Positions 46,201 to 55,259 of a stretch of DNA of 64,000 bases are shown piece after piece (position 1 is the first letter of the stretch; each line of letters begins with the position of its first letter). Below the pieces are notes generated by a model, which saw only the letters and a program-made list of their open reading frames with translations, was not told where the DNA came from and did no database searches. Source of the stretch: Clostridia bacterium (GTDB taxonomy: Bacteria > Bacillota > Clostridia > Acetivibrionales > DSM-2933). The DNA is taken from positions 1 through 64,000 of the forward strand of contig JAOABQ010000044.1 in the NCBI GenBank assembly GCA_026418275.1, read 5' to 3'. A program made the translations under genes and the position numbers.

Positions 46201-48095
46201 TCTATATCGAGTTTTTTACCCATTACGGCTGCATAGGATAAGATATTTACTTCGTTTGTATTGAGAAGAGAAATCTTTTTAATCAGGATATCGACAATGG
46301 TAGATGTAATCTGAATGTTAGTCAAAACCTCGGGTTTAAGTTCCCACTTTTTATTTAGACGCACTACCGCTTTTTCATCAATAAGCTGTTTTAAGATTTC
46401 AATTGCAAAATAAGGATTCCCCTTACTCTTTAGATAGATAAAGCCGGCTATTTCCCGGGAGTTTTCTTCATTGTCAAATAACAGGCTGGATATAAAGTGA
46501 GTCATACGCACTTCATCAAAGGGGAAAAGTGTAATTTCATTGAGTGAATAGCTAAAGTCGGAAGCTGCTTCTTTCAGTTCATAAAATGGATGTTTTGAGG
46601 GTATTTCATTTTCCCTGTAAGTTGCTATCATGAGGAGCGGATATTTCTCAATTTCCTTTATTAGTTCAATTAATAGCTCGAAGCTTCTATTATCGCACCA
46701 TTGCAAATCGTCGAGCACTATGACTAGCGGTTTATGAATTTTGCTCAGATGGTAAAAAAATCTTGCAGATACATTTAGAAATCTTATATTTTCTCTATCT
46801 GCCTCAAGTTCCACCAGGGAAGGACAATCCCCCAAAAGTTCTTTGGTCGAGGAATTAAGCTTTAAAATAATTTCCCCCAAATGCCCCATTGAAGCCGTCA
46901 TATCGTCCTTTATTTGTTGTTTCTTCTCAATAGGGTATTTTTCAAATTGCTTAATATAAATATCAAGGACATCCTTAAAGGGGCCAAAGGGAATTTTATT
47001 ATTGCCTGAAAAGCATTTTGCATCGATAAAAACACCATTTTCACTCTCTATATAATTTCTAAATTCTTCTACCAGTCGGGTTTTGCCTTGTCCCGCTTCT
47101 CCGTTGATAAAGCATATGTTGCCGTTTTCAATAGAGGCATTTTGATAAATTAGCTTAAGCTTTTCCAGCTCTTCTTCACGACCTATCAATTGGGTTCTAT
47201 AATTTAATTTAACAATCTTGTCATCCAACCCAAGTACAAAGTCTGTTACACCGTTTCGGACTTTTTCCAGGTCGCTGATTAAACCTAAGGCGCTTTGGTA
47301 TCTTCTCTCCGGCTCTTTTTCCAGCAGTTTAATAACCAGTTTGTCTAAAATTACCGGAATGGAAGGATTGATTTTAGATGGATTATCGGGAACCTTCGCA
47401 ATTTGTTGGTGAATAATGGAGTTCACGTGGGAAGCCTCAAAGGGAAGCTTCTTTGTAAGCAATTGGTATATCATAATGCCTAAAGCATATAAATCGCTTC
47501 TTTCATCAATATTTCTTTTTATAATTCCACTTTGCTCGGGAGACATATAACTTAATGTGCCGATGAGTTCATTGGTGTCCTTTTCATTGAATTCCTTTAC
47601 CTGAGCCAGTCCGAAATCGATCAGTTTTAAATCGAACCGTTCATTTTCATTTGTAGCGTAATCTATGATGATGTTTCCGGGCTTTAAATCCCGGTGTACA
47701 ATATTGGCGTTATGGATGTGCTTTAAAGCCTCAGCTATTTTGATGGATATTTCCAATGTTTCATCCAAAGAAAACTCCTTGCCTTCTTCCAAAAGCTTAA
47801 AGAGGCTTTTCCCTTTGATATATTCCATCACGATAAAGCTGTCATCGCCATCTTCCCCGATTTCTATAACCTTTGCGATGCTTGGAATATTGAGGCGGGA
47901 GACAGTCATAGACTCATTTCTAAAACGGATTTTATCATCTACCCTGGAGGAGGTTACATTTTTCTTTAAAATTTTAACAGCAACGTCAACTTTTTGAACA
48001 GTATCTTCAGCAAGCCACACTTTACTCATGCCGCCTTCACCGATTAAATCCTTAAATATATAACGATTACTTAAGGTTTTTCCATTTAGGTTCAT
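43239..48095 (-). CDS. Ser/Thr kinase - AAA-type ATPase - TPR - GAF - GGDEF multidomain signalling protein
   Basis: A 1618-residue soluble protein. Kinase domain (about 11-275): Gly loop GEGGMSKV (19-26), Lys41, HRDLKPGN (134-141), DFG (160-162). An ATPase domain follows with P-loop GEAGQGKT near 335 and a 'VIVLDDLQW' Walker B, as in PknK/MalT-type STAND proteins. About 600 residues of TPR-like helices lead to a GAF domain (about 1295-1440) and a C-terminal diguanylate cyclase: GGEEF active site at 1526-1530 and inhibitory RxxD (RTID) at 1517-1520. All key residues are present, so it may both phosphorylate proteins and make c-di-GMP. Stands alone; no signal or membrane segment. The ATG at 48095 follows GGAGGATAT. 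Confidence 0.93.
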   Translation of the reverse strand: MNLNGKTLSNRYIFKDLIGEGGMSKVWLAEDTVQKVDVAVKILKKNVTSSRVDDKIRFRNESMTVSRLNIPSIAKVIEIGEDGDDSFIVMEYIKGKSLFKLLEEGKEFSLDETLEISIKIAEALKHIHNANIVHRDLKPGNIIIDYATNENERFDLKLIDFGLAQVKEFNEKDTNELIGTLSYMSPEQSGIIKRNIDERSDLYALGIMIYQLLTKKLPFEASHVNSIIHQQIAKVPDNPSKINPSIPVILDKLVIKLLEKEPERRYQSALGLISDLEKVRNGVTDFVLGLDDKIVKLNYRTQLIGREEELEKLKLIYQNASIENGNICFINGEAGQGKTRLVEEFRNYIESENGVFIDAKCFSGNNKIPFGPFKDVLDIYIKQFEKYPIEKKQQIKDDMTASMGHLGEIILKLNSSTKELLGDCPSLVELEADRENIRFLNVSARFFYHLSKIHKPLVIVLDDLQWCDNRSFELLIELIKEIEKYPLLMIATYRENEIPSKHPFYELKEAASDFSYSLNEITLFPFDEVRMTHFISSLLFDNEENSREIAGFIYLKSKGNPYFAIEILKQLIDEKAVVRLNKKWELKPEVLTNIQITSTIVDILIKKISLLNTNEVNILSYAAVMGKKLDIEFLFKLEEFSKEEIVQVIDKALRLQLLEEDLWERGIVYFVHDRIKEIFYKNIGSKNNKELHCKVANIIELINAKNTDKVIFELAYHYIEGKNNEKALEYAYPAALKAMSSYAYEDAVKYLSITIELLEKKGAGGKAQWIECKEYIGSIYLTIGKTNEAINLFNELLPLTGTRQKKLNTYKQISFAYYKQADWKNCEVFCKLGLHVYNEIIPTGKRQFLLSTVKQLFDRGLHNLFPSLFLYNKLKTPSEESRSLAWLYYILSWTYQLSGDYRATYTILKLINFSEKKLGRSKELGLGLMTFAVFLAEIPFSKLALYNHHKTLNLRKELCDEWGIAQCWCNLGFYYKCRGQFRKSIECFNDSITIFTKIGDIYELGAAISGLSGTYFNIADYENSRVTIDKFHENGIKSKNTFAVIYSLITYAMIDTETGDFPNAEKNGVKAYKMSCDENNAYLTCITSTMVGRLYLEMGDTQKSIEYLEIAHDLYNNNRFLKEYTSPLFPFLAEAYIRYYEENSFLFTNKTEKDYLNKIRRTCKEALKLTRVWVNYHMCSLRTQALYYSLRSQVRSAEKYFKESIECAKVMERKFELGLAHKDYAAFLERSGKKSAARKNLETAYTIFRSIGAKSYEKKVGSQLGIQDIDFNSMERFSKELRYSQRLNSIFSLTQDITSTLDLDELLEKIMSIAIEVTGAQRGYLMIKDENTGNLDLKVRKNINLTEIGADGFSKNIMEEVLENHSSIIITNAMEDEKFKSFQSVCMNELKSILCIPIKYKDEFQGICYLDNPLSSGVFSDEDYSILNSIMTQAAISIENAKLYKLAITDGLTGLIIHRHFKNLLKHEIVRSKRYNRIFSLIMFDIDHFKKLNDTYGHPAGDEVLINIARLTKENFRTIDVTARYGGEEFIVILPETDTDGARIAAERLRQDIENSVFTYAEHKIKSTVSMGIASYPKDAETMEELIKKADEALYASKANGRNRITLAGINHALKESN

Positions 48096-48323
48096 ATATC
48101 CTCCATCATTAACCGGTAAAATTAACAGTGTGTGGTTAGACTTAAAAAACCTCAGTATATTTATCGAAATATTAGAGATTAAAATTTAGTATTTGGGAGA
48201 CTTCGAAAGCAGAGTAGGATAGATTTTTGCATTGTAACTTTATATTTTGTTTAGAAAAGCGGGCTGCTAAGGATGTAGGCTTCAAACATTAGTACATATT
48301 AGATATGTGTAAAAAATAAGATA

Positions 48324-48851
48324 TCACACTTCAATTCCTTTTCTTGCGGGGACGCCTTTTTCCATCGGATGCTTGACACAAGTGATATCCGAGACATAAT
48401 CCGCAAGGTCAACAAGTCTGGCTGGGGCATTGCGGCCGGTAAGGACAACTTCCAGGTGGAGCGGTTTGCTTTGAATAAACTGAAGTACATTCTCCAAAGG
48501 AATCAAGTTCATGGAGATAGCTCCCATGATCTCGTCCAGAATCAAAAGATCCCATTGATTGTTAATTGTTTCTTTAATGGCATATTCAAATATTTTTTCC
48601 TGTACTTCCTTAAGCTCTAAGAGTTCATTTTCATTCATTTCCCATGTAAATTTCTTGATTTTTTGTCCTTGATACAGTTGGAAATCGGGGGCCAGTTTTT
48701 GGAGTGTCTTCATTTCACCGGTTTCGGTACCTTTTAAAAACTGAACCATCAAAACCTTAAGGCCCCTTCCGTAAGCCCTGATTCCCAGTCCGATAGCTGA
48801 TGTAGTTTTCCCTTTTCCGTTACCTGTGTAAATGTGAACAAGTCCTTGCAT
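48324..48851 (-). CDS. cobO: corrinoid adenosyltransferase (CobA/CobO/BtuR)
   Basis: A 175-residue P-loop protein: 'HIYTGNGKGKTTSAIGLGIR' near the N-terminus, 'VLMVQFLKG', and 'LLILDEIMGAI' as Walker B. It transfers the adenosyl group of ATP to cob(I)alamin or cobyric acid precursors to form adenosylcobalamin-type cofactors. ATG follows AGGAAAAGAT. No other cobalamin gene or B12 riboswitch is near, so it may serve salvage. Confidence 0.92.
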   Translation of the reverse strand: MQGLVHIYTGNGKGKTTSAIGLGIRAYGRGLKVLMVQFLKGTETGEMKTLQKLAPDFQLYQGQKIKKFTWEMNENELLELKEVQEKIFEYAIKETINNQWDLLILDEIMGAISMNLIPLENVLQFIQSKPLHLEVVLTGRNAPARLVDLADYVSDITCVKHPMEKGVPARKGIEV

Positions 48852-48998
48852 ATCTTTTCCTGCCTTATTAGCAATAATTTTTTATCATCCTGCTCTTTAA
48901 GTAAGAAGTAATTTCCACTTATAGTTGGGTAGCGTTTGAAAAGCTGCGCTTTTCAAATGTTCAACATAATGCCGGATTAATTGGTAATGCAGCGCTGC

Positions 48999-49682
48999 TT
49001 AGGGTGTATTCTTATTTGCCTTTAATTTTTTATTGAAAAATAAAAAATTAAAGAATTTTTTTATGCCTGCGAAGGCAGATTCCCAATCAATAATATACAC
49101 AAACCGGTAGATGATGTCACCTACAAAAATTCCTCCGATTACATCCAAAACCACATGCTGTTTAATGTATAACGTTGAAATGATGATAACAGCAGAGATA
49201 GAATAAACTAAAAGTTTAATCCAAAGGTTTCGAATGGTGCTTTTTGTAACTGCAATCATCATGATATAGCATGTCAGAACATGAATACTTGGAAAACAGT
49301 TATAGGGTTTATCACTGCCGTATACAAGGCCTACAAACCGGGTAAGGAAGTCATTGCCAAGCAATTCGGGCCTGGGAACGGTGGTTTGATAAAAATAAAA
49401 TATCACATAGCATACGATAAGACTGATATTGATGGATATAAGTGACCTTACATAGGTTTTCCGGTCCTTTACACAAAAATATACCATGGTTAGGATCATA
49501 AAAGGATACCAAAACATATATGGAATTACAAAAACTTTTATAAACGGGATTGAATCATCCAGCCGGGTAACTAAGTTGCTTACACCCCGGTCTGCATTAT
49601 TGAGAATACCATAAAATATGTTGACAATGGGTATGGACAGCATAAAACTAAGCGGTATCAAGTACTTTTTAAATTCTTTCAA
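48999..49682 (-). CDS. PAP2-superfamily membrane phosphatase/transferase
   Basis: A protein of about 227 residues with six membrane segments and two PAP2 motifs: 'CFPSIHV' (catalytic-type His) and 'KQHVVLDVIGG'. Motif 1 is weaker. The layout resembles the inositol-phosphorylceramide-synthase-like (Aur1/PAP2_3) branch; the substrate is a lipid phosphate. The best start is TTG 49682, seven bases after AAAGGAGAG; an upstream ATG at 49718 has no ribosome site. Divergent from galU. Confidence 0.82.
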   Translation of the reverse strand: MKEFKKYLIPLSFMLSIPIVNIFYGILNNADRGVSNLVTRLDDSIPFIKVFVIPYMFWYPFMILTMVYFCVKDRKTYVRSLISINISLIVCYVIFYFYQTTVPRPELLGNDFLTRFVGLVYGSDKPYNCFPSIHVLTCYIMMIAVTKSTIRNLWIKLLVYSISAVIIISTLYIKQHVVLDVIGGIFVGDIIYRFVYIIDWESAFAGIKKFFNFLFFNKKLKANKNTP

Positions 49683-49872
49683 TTCAGATCTCTCCTTTAT
49701 ATTAATTATATTATACACTATATAAAGTCTTTTAAAAACTATTTTTCCACTTGTTTATACTTTCTTAATGATTGGTAAAAAAGTGAAAACTATTCTTTAA
49801 AATAGTTGAGAACTGATGTGGGGCCTGATAAAATGTATATAGACTAATTTATAGAAATAGAGGTGTGTGACT

Positions 49873-50745
49873 TTGAAAGTACGTAAAGCCATAATCCCAG
49901 CTGCGGGGCTTGGAACAAGATTCCTTCCGGCAACCAAAGCACAACCAAAAGAAATGCTGCCGATTGTTGATAAACCGACAATTCAATTTATCGTTGAAGA
50001 GGCAATAGATTCAGGCATTGAAGATATTATTATCGTTACCGGACGTGGAAAAAGGACCATTGAAGACCATTTTGACAAGTCCTTTGAGCTTGAAGAGGAA
50101 TTAAAGAAAAAAGGTCAGCAGGAATTACTCAGCCTTGTTCAAGATATCTCCAACCTCGTTGATATCCATTATATCCGGCAGAAAGAGCCTAAAGGCCTTG
50201 GTCATGCAATACATTGTGCAAAATCCTTTATAGGGAATGAACCTTTCGCGGTCCTCCTTGGAGATGATATTGTAAACTCAGAGGTTCCGTGTCTAAAACA
50301 GATGATTGATATATATAATGAATATAAAACAACTGTTCTTGGTGTACAAAGCGTTCCTCAAGATGATGTATCCAAATATGGGATTGTTAATTGCAAAGTT
50401 GTTGATGACCGGGTTTATAAGGTTAAAGATTTGGTGGAAAAACCGGATAAGGATAAGGCTCCTTCCAATATAGCCATTCTGGGAAGGTATATCATAACCC
50501 CAAGCATATTTGAACATCTTGAAAATACAGCACCTGGAAAGGGTGGAGAAATCCAGCTGACAGATGCTTTAAAGAGGCTCATTGGATCTGAAGCCATCTA
50601 TGCCTACGATTTTATCGGAAAAAGGTATGATGTGGGGAACCGGTTGGGTTTCCTGGAAGCGACCGTGGAATATGCATTAAAAAGGGAAGATATAAAGGAA
50701 GAGTTTGGCGAGTATTTGAAGAAAATTGTAAGCGGGCTGGAATAG
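49873..50745 (+). CDS. galU: UTP-glucose-1-phosphate uridylyltransferase GalU
   Basis: A 290-residue nucleotidyltransferase. The N-terminus '[20 protein letters not shown]' is the UTP-binding signature, with '[11 protein letters not shown]' and '[19 protein letters not shown]' also conserved. It forms UDP-glucose for wall teichoic/secondary polymers, glycolipids and exopolysaccharide. Start is TTG 49873, seven bases after GAGGTG; GTG 49867 is in frame but too close. A terminator follows. Confidence 0.94.
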   Translation: MKVRKAIIPAAGLGTRFLPATKAQPKEMLPIVDKPTIQFIVEEAIDSGIEDIIIVTGRGKRTIEDHFDKSFELEEELKKKGQQELLSLVQDISNLVDIHYIRQKEPKGLGHAIHCAKSFIGNEPFAVLLGDDIVNSEVPCLKQMIDIYNEYKTTVLGVQSVPQDDVSKYGIVNCKVVDDRVYKVKDLVEKPDKDKAPSNIAILGRYIITPSIFEHLENTAPGKGGEIQLTDALKRLIGSEAIYAYDFIGKRYDVGNRLGFLEATVEYALKREDIKEEFGEYLKKIVSGLE

Positions 50746-50763
50746 AATTTCAGACGTATAGCG

Positions 50764-50791
50764 GGCAGTGCCTTAAAGGTGCTGCCTTTTG
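50764..50791 (+). terminator. terminator after galU
   Basis: GGCAGtGCCTT and AAGGtGCTGCC form a stem, followed by TTTTGTC. Confidence 0.75.
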
Positions 50792-50853
50792 TCATATTTA
50801 ACTGCCGGATTAAATATCTATATTGAGAATAATTTTTTTTAAGGCAGGTAAGA

Positions 50854-52398
50854 ATGACAAAAAGATCCTTTATCAGTGGCACGATTATACTTATGCTGGC
50901 AGGTTTTGTTGTACGAATTTTTGGATTTATCTATAGGATTTACTTATCCAACCTTATTGGTGCCGAAGGAATGGGATTGTTTCAACTCATTGCCCCTATC
51001 TACTCTTTGGTAATTCTTACGCTTACGTCCGGGATATCCATTGCGGTTTCCAAAATGGTAGCTGAAGAAATGGCACGCAATCATATTGTCAATTTAAGAA
51101 GAATTACATCTTGTGCACTGGCAATGGTTGTGGCAGCTGGAATGGTTGTTTCTGTTTTTATTTTTCTATATCTTGATTTTATTGTAAATAACATCTTAAA
51201 GGATTCAAGAACGTATTATTCCATGCTTCTTTTAATCCCATGCATTCCTGTAATTGCAGCAGCTTCCGCGATAAAGGGATACTTTTACGGCATTCAGGAA
51301 GTTACTCCAACCGCGGTTTCACAAATTGTAGAACAGGTTGTGAGAATCGGCCTGGTCATGTTGATGGCCGGTTACTTCCTCAATATAGGGTTGGAATATG
51401 CTTGTGCCTTGGCGGTTGTAGGCATGGCCTTAGGTGAGATATCCAATCTTTTGGTATTATTTTTTGTTTACAAGTTTAAAAAGCGGAATTCCAGGAACAG
51501 TAAAACAAAAACAGGGATCATGCGAAAAAGGGTGATTGCCAAAGAGTTGGTAAAAGTATCTATACCGGTGTCTTTTAACCGTTTTGTTACATCCATTATG
51601 GCTGCAGTTGAGCTAATCCTCATACCGAGAAGGCTATTGGCGGGCGGGCTCAATTACCAACAAAGCATTGAAGAATATGGAAGGCTTACCGGGATGGCGA
51701 TGCCGCTCATGCTTTTTCCGTCCCTGGTTACTGCATCTCTGGCTACAACGCTTGTCCCGGCTATCTCAGAGGCCATATCCCTTAAAAACTTCAAGACTGT
51801 AAATTATAGAATTTCAAAGTCAATCCAGCTTACGTTTATTATTGGGTTTATATTTACGGCTATTTTTTTAAGTTACCCTGATGAAATCGGAAATATTATT
51901 TACAGCAGGGAAAACATCGGGTATATGTTGTATATTCTTGCTTTTACATGTATTTTTACTTACTTGCAGCAAACGCTTCTAGGGATATTAAACGGTCTCG
52001 GCAAACAAGGAAAATCCTTGAGAAACTCTATGACAGGGTATATTGTAAGAATCGGCTTTGTGTATTTCTGTATTCCGATATACGGAATACAGGGGTATGT
52101 TATCGGCATTATCGTCAGTTCCGCATTAGTGTGTATTTTAAATATTCATACGGTTGTTAAAACTACAGGCATGGCAGTTGATGTTGGCAATTGGGTTTTA
52201 AAGCCCGGAATTGTCGGCACGGTAATGTTTTTTTCCGGGAAATATATCTACAGCTTTTGTACATTACTGAATGCCGGACAGAAATGGACCATTGTATTTG
52301 CAATCGTTTGCAATGTAACCATTGCTTTGGCTTTAATGGTTGTCTCCGGAGCATTAAAAAAAGAAGAATTAATAAAAATTATAGGCTTAAGAAAATAA
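50854..52398 (+). CDS. MOP-superfamily flippase, SpoVB/YtgP type
   Basis: A 514-residue protein with about 14 membrane segments. 'FVVRIFGFIYRIYLSNLIGA' at the start and 'LGILNGLGKQGKSLRNSM' late in the chain are typical of the SpoVB/YtgP branch of the polysaccharide-exporter (MurJ-like) family. These proteins flip lipid-linked wall precursors; SpoVB is needed for spore cortex. ATG follows AAGGCAGGTAAGA. Position after galU and before csaB supports a role in wall polymer assembly. Cannot be assigned to vegetative or spore use from sequence alone. Confidence 0.88.
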   Translation: MTKRSFISGTIILMLAGFVVRIFGFIYRIYLSNLIGAEGMGLFQLIAPIYSLVILTLTSGISIAVSKMVAEEMARNHIVNLRRITSCALAMVVAAGMVVSVFIFLYLDFIVNNILKDSRTYYSMLLLIPCIPVIAAASAIKGYFYGIQEVTPTAVSQIVEQVVRIGLVMLMAGYFLNIGLEYACALAVVGMALGEISNLLVLFFVYKFKKRNSRNSKTKTGIMRKRVIAKELVKVSIPVSFNRFVTSIMAAVELILIPRRLLAGGLNYQQSIEEYGRLTGMAMPLMLFPSLVTASLATTLVPAISEAISLKNFKTVNYRISKSIQLTFIIGFIFTAIFLSYPDEIGNIIYSRENIGYMLYILAFTCIFTYLQQTLLGILNGLGKQGKSLRNSMTGYIVRIGFVYFCIPIYGIQGYVIGIIVSSALVCILNIHTVVKTTGMAVDVGNWVLKPGIVGTVMFFSGKYIYSFCTLLNAGQKWTIVFAIVCNVTIALALMVVSGALKKEELIKIIGLRK

Positions 52399-52533
52399 GA
52401 ACAATTAAGCGAATGATTGAGATATTTAGAGCCAATCTTAAAAAACACATCATATTATTTATTAACATCAGAGAAAGTCAAAAATGATAATTGCAACATT
52501 CTTTTAAAAATGGATTAAAAAATGAAGAATGCA

Positions 52534-52570
52534 CAACAAAAAAGGATATTTTTGCATATCCTTTTTTGTT
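52534..52570 (+). terminator. strong terminator after the flippase gene
   Basis: AACAAAAAAGGATAT and ATATCCTTTTTTGTT form a perfect 15-bp stem with a T-rich 3' arm. The rest of the 464-base gap (52399-52862) has no gene that I can support. Confidence 0.85.
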
Positions 52571-52755
52571 ATACAATAAAGTAAACCCTATTCACCTTAA
52601 GCATATTTTTCTCAACTAAAAAAAGGGTTAAATTAATGCCTTTACAGATAATTGATTATTATTTATAATACACTTGAGGTTATTTACTTTTCGGTACTTA
52701 AAATTTGTTTAATTTAAAGTTTTTTGAGAATAATATCTTATTCATTTTTTAGACC

Positions 52756-52784
52756 GTGACAAGTTTTGAAGCAGGTCATAATAA
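52756..52784 (+). promoter_or_regulatory. possible sigma-A promoter of csaB
   Basis: GTGACA (52756-52761), 17-base spacer, TAATAA (52779-52784), some 78 bases upstream of the csaB start. Match by eye to TTGACA/TATAAT. Confidence 0.35.
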
Positions 52785-52862
52785 AATGAAACTCCATATA
52801 CAAAAGATAAAATGGGCTTTATGATTAAAATACCCATGTGAAAAATTTTTGAGGTGATTTTG

Positions 52863-53975
52863 TTGTGCAGGGTTGTGATCTCAGGATTTTACGGCTTTGA
52901 TAATGCTGGAGATGAAGCGATTCTCCAATCTATGGTATCTGAATTTCGCAAAGCATATTCTGATGTCGATATTGTTGTGCTTTCAGCCAATCCTTCCAAA
53001 ACTGCATCCCTATATCAAGTTAAATCTGTCAACCGGTCAAACCTGATTCAAGTTATTTCAGCCATTAAAAACAGTGACATGCTTATAAGCGGTGGAGGCG
53101 GCCTTTTTCAGGATGTAACGAGCACTTTTAGCATGTGGTATTATAGTGGGATTATTCTTATTGCATTTGCTTTAAAGAAACCTGTCTTTGCTTTTGCTCA
53201 AGGAATTGGGCCTGTAAGAAACTGGGTAAACCGTAAGCTGTTAAAGTACTTAAGTAATAGAGTACACGGGATATCTGTAAGAGACCGTTGGTCACAAAAG
53301 GAACTGGAAAACATTGGTGTAAAGAGAACGGTATCATGTACCGTTGATCCTGCTTTTCTTATAGAACCTTTGCCCAAGTGTGAGTGCATCAAGCTTTTGT
53401 GTAATGAAAGCAGTGGAATAAGCCTTGAAAGGCCGAAAATCGGGTTCTCCCTTAGAAGCTGGAAGGGGGATACGGATGTAGCCGGGATATTTGCCGAGGT
53501 AGCAGATAAGGCATCAAGGGAACTTGGTGCAGATATATTTTTCTTTCCGCTCCATTATAAAAAGGATATTGTATTGGCCGAAGATATTGTTGGCAGAATG
53601 AAGGAGAAAGCTGTCATCCTCCGTGGTAACTATTCACCAAGGGAAATCATTGGACTTTATGGCCTTATGGATATGAATGTCAGCATCCGCTTGCATGGAC
53701 TGGTTTTTTCTCTCATGAACCGTATACCGATGCTTGCTATCTCCTATGATCCGAAAATTGACCATTTTATGAATTTTCTCGGGATGAATGAATTCCTTAG
53801 ATACAACAGCCTAAGTTCGGATTTGGTTTTTAATACTTTAAAGGAAAAATGGGATAACCGAAAGGAACATACACTGGAAATAAGCCTAAAGTCTGAAGAT
53901 GTAAAGCTATTGGCGGCAAAAGGTGTAAAGGAACTGGTAGATACGTTAAATAAAATAGGAAAAAGCAATTCATAA
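52863..53975 (+). CDS. csaB: polysaccharide pyruvyl transferase CsaB
   Basis: A protein of about 370 residues in the pyruvyltransferase family. 'GFYGFDNAGDEAIL' at the N-terminus, 'LISGGGGLFQDVTS', 'FAQGIGPVRN' and 'SIRLHGLVFSL' are family signatures. CsaB adds ketal-linked pyruvate from PEP to the secondary cell-wall polysaccharide, which SLH domains need for binding; at least four SLH proteins are encoded in this window. Start TTG 52863 is five bases after GAGGTGA; GTG 52854 and TTG 52860 are in frame but too close. Has its own terminator. Confidence 0.93.
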   Translation: MCRVVISGFYGFDNAGDEAILQSMVSEFRKAYSDVDIVVLSANPSKTASLYQVKSVNRSNLIQVISAIKNSDMLISGGGGLFQDVTSTFSMWYYSGIILIAFALKKPVFAFAQGIGPVRNWVNRKLLKYLSNRVHGISVRDRWSQKELENIGVKRTVSCTVDPAFLIEPLPKCECIKLLCNESSGISLERPKIGFSLRSWKGDTDVAGIFAEVADKASRELGADIFFFPLHYKKDIVLAEDIVGRMKEKAVILRGNYSPREIIGLYGLMDMNVSIRLHGLVFSLMNRIPMLAISYDPKIDHFMNFLGMNEFLRYNSLSSDLVFNTLKEKWDNRKEHTLEISLKSEDVKLLAAKGVKELVDTLNKIGKSNS

Positions 53976-54014
53976 CCAGGGATTTAAGCTTGACAACTTA
54001 AATATATTGATAAT

Positions 54015-54043
54015 AAAACCATCATAAAACGGATGGTTTTTTA
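54015..54043 (+). terminator. terminator after csaB
   Basis: AAAACCATC pairs with GATGGTTTT across ATAAAACG, followed by TTATATAT. Confidence 0.75.
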
Positions 54044-54124
54044 TATATGGGGAATAGTAAAAAGAAGGATGGAAGTTAATGATAAAGCAATGTCAACCAA
54101 AGTTTTTGATTGAATGAGGGTTTT

Positions 54125-55024
54125 ATGAAGAGGAAAGGTAAAGCATTTAAAATTGGGTATGATTATTTTTGGCTGGTTATAGGTTCAATCCTCACTGCGG
54201 CATCGATCAATATATTTTTAGTGCCCTATAAAATTGCACCTGGAGGAGTCAGCGGTGTTGCAACCGTTGTATATTATCTTAGCGGGGGAGCTTTTCCCGT
54301 AGGAACTACCATGCTGGTGCTCAATATTCCTTTATTTATTTTTGGCATAAGGTTTATAGGCAGAAAATTCATAGTAAGGACTCTGTTTAGTACGCTTTTA
54401 CTCTCTTTGGTTATTGATTTCACAGAACCTTATTCAAGGGATATTGTCAAGCAGTATTTCTTGAAGTTTGAGGGAGGAGCGCCGGATATTCTTCTATACT
54501 CAATATTTGGCGGAGTGCTTATGGGAATTGGACTGGGCATTGTTTTTAAGTTCGGTGCTACAACCGGGGGCAGCGACTTGGCTGCAAAAATTGTTAACCA
54601 CTTCATGCCTAATTTTACCATGGGCCAGATGATATTATTTATTGACACCAGTATCATCATATTTGCAGCAATATCGTTCAATAGCTTTACACTTGCACTT
54701 TATGCAATAGTGACTTTAGCCATTTCTTCTAAAGTCATCGATGCGATCCTGGAAGGTGTAAATTTTGCAAAAGCTGTATTTATTATATCCGATAAATCGG
54801 ATGAAATCGGTCAAAGAATTTTAGTGGACCTTGACAGGGGTGTAACTTCTCTTAACGGAACGGGGATGTATACAGGAAGCAACAAAAACGTCCTTTTATG
54901 TGTGCTGCACCGGGGACAGCTTCCGGGTTTGAAGGAACTGGTAAATAAGGTGGATGAAAAAGCGTTTATTATATTGACGGATGTAAGAGAGGTTTTGGGA
55001 GAAGGGTTTAAAACCTATGACTGA
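54125..55024 (+). CDS. YitT-family membrane protein (DUF161/DUF2179)
   Basis: A 299-residue protein with five or six membrane segments ('SINIFLVPYKIAPGGVSGVA', 'GATTGGSDLAAKIVNHF') and a cytoplasmic DUF2179 domain at the C-terminus ('GVTSLNGTGMYTGSNKNVLL', 'AFIILTDVREVLGEGF'). The family is widespread in Firmicutes; transport is suspected but no substrate is agreed. The start chosen is ATG 54125 with TGAGGG upstream; ATG 54110 lacks a ribosome site. Confidence 0.87.
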   Translation: MKRKGKAFKIGYDYFWLVIGSILTAASINIFLVPYKIAPGGVSGVATVVYYLSGGAFPVGTTMLVLNIPLFIFGIRFIGRKFIVRTLFSTLLLSLVIDFTEPYSRDIVKQYFLKFEGGAPDILLYSIFGGVLMGIGLGIVFKFGATTGGSDLAAKIVNHFMPNFTMGQMILFIDTSIIIFAAISFNSFTLALYAIVTLAISSKVIDAILEGVNFAKAVFIISDKSDEIGQRILVDLDRGVTSLNGTGMYTGSNKNVLLCVLHRGQLPGLKELVNKVDEKAFIILTDVREVLGEGFKTYD

Positions 55025-55259
55025 TTGAAGCAAAGTAAAATATTTCTTTTTTAAAGGGAACCGGATATTGTATAATAGAATGACAAGCACAACACAAAAA
55101 CGGTCAGATTTTGCTTTTTGAGATATTTCCAAAAACATTGGATGATTGCTTGGCACAACGTAAGATTTTTTGTGCGCGATATGTTATATAAAGAATAGAT
55201 ATATTAAAAGCCATATGTATCATAATATGATTTTTTATTTTTTGTAAGGGGTTAGAAAA

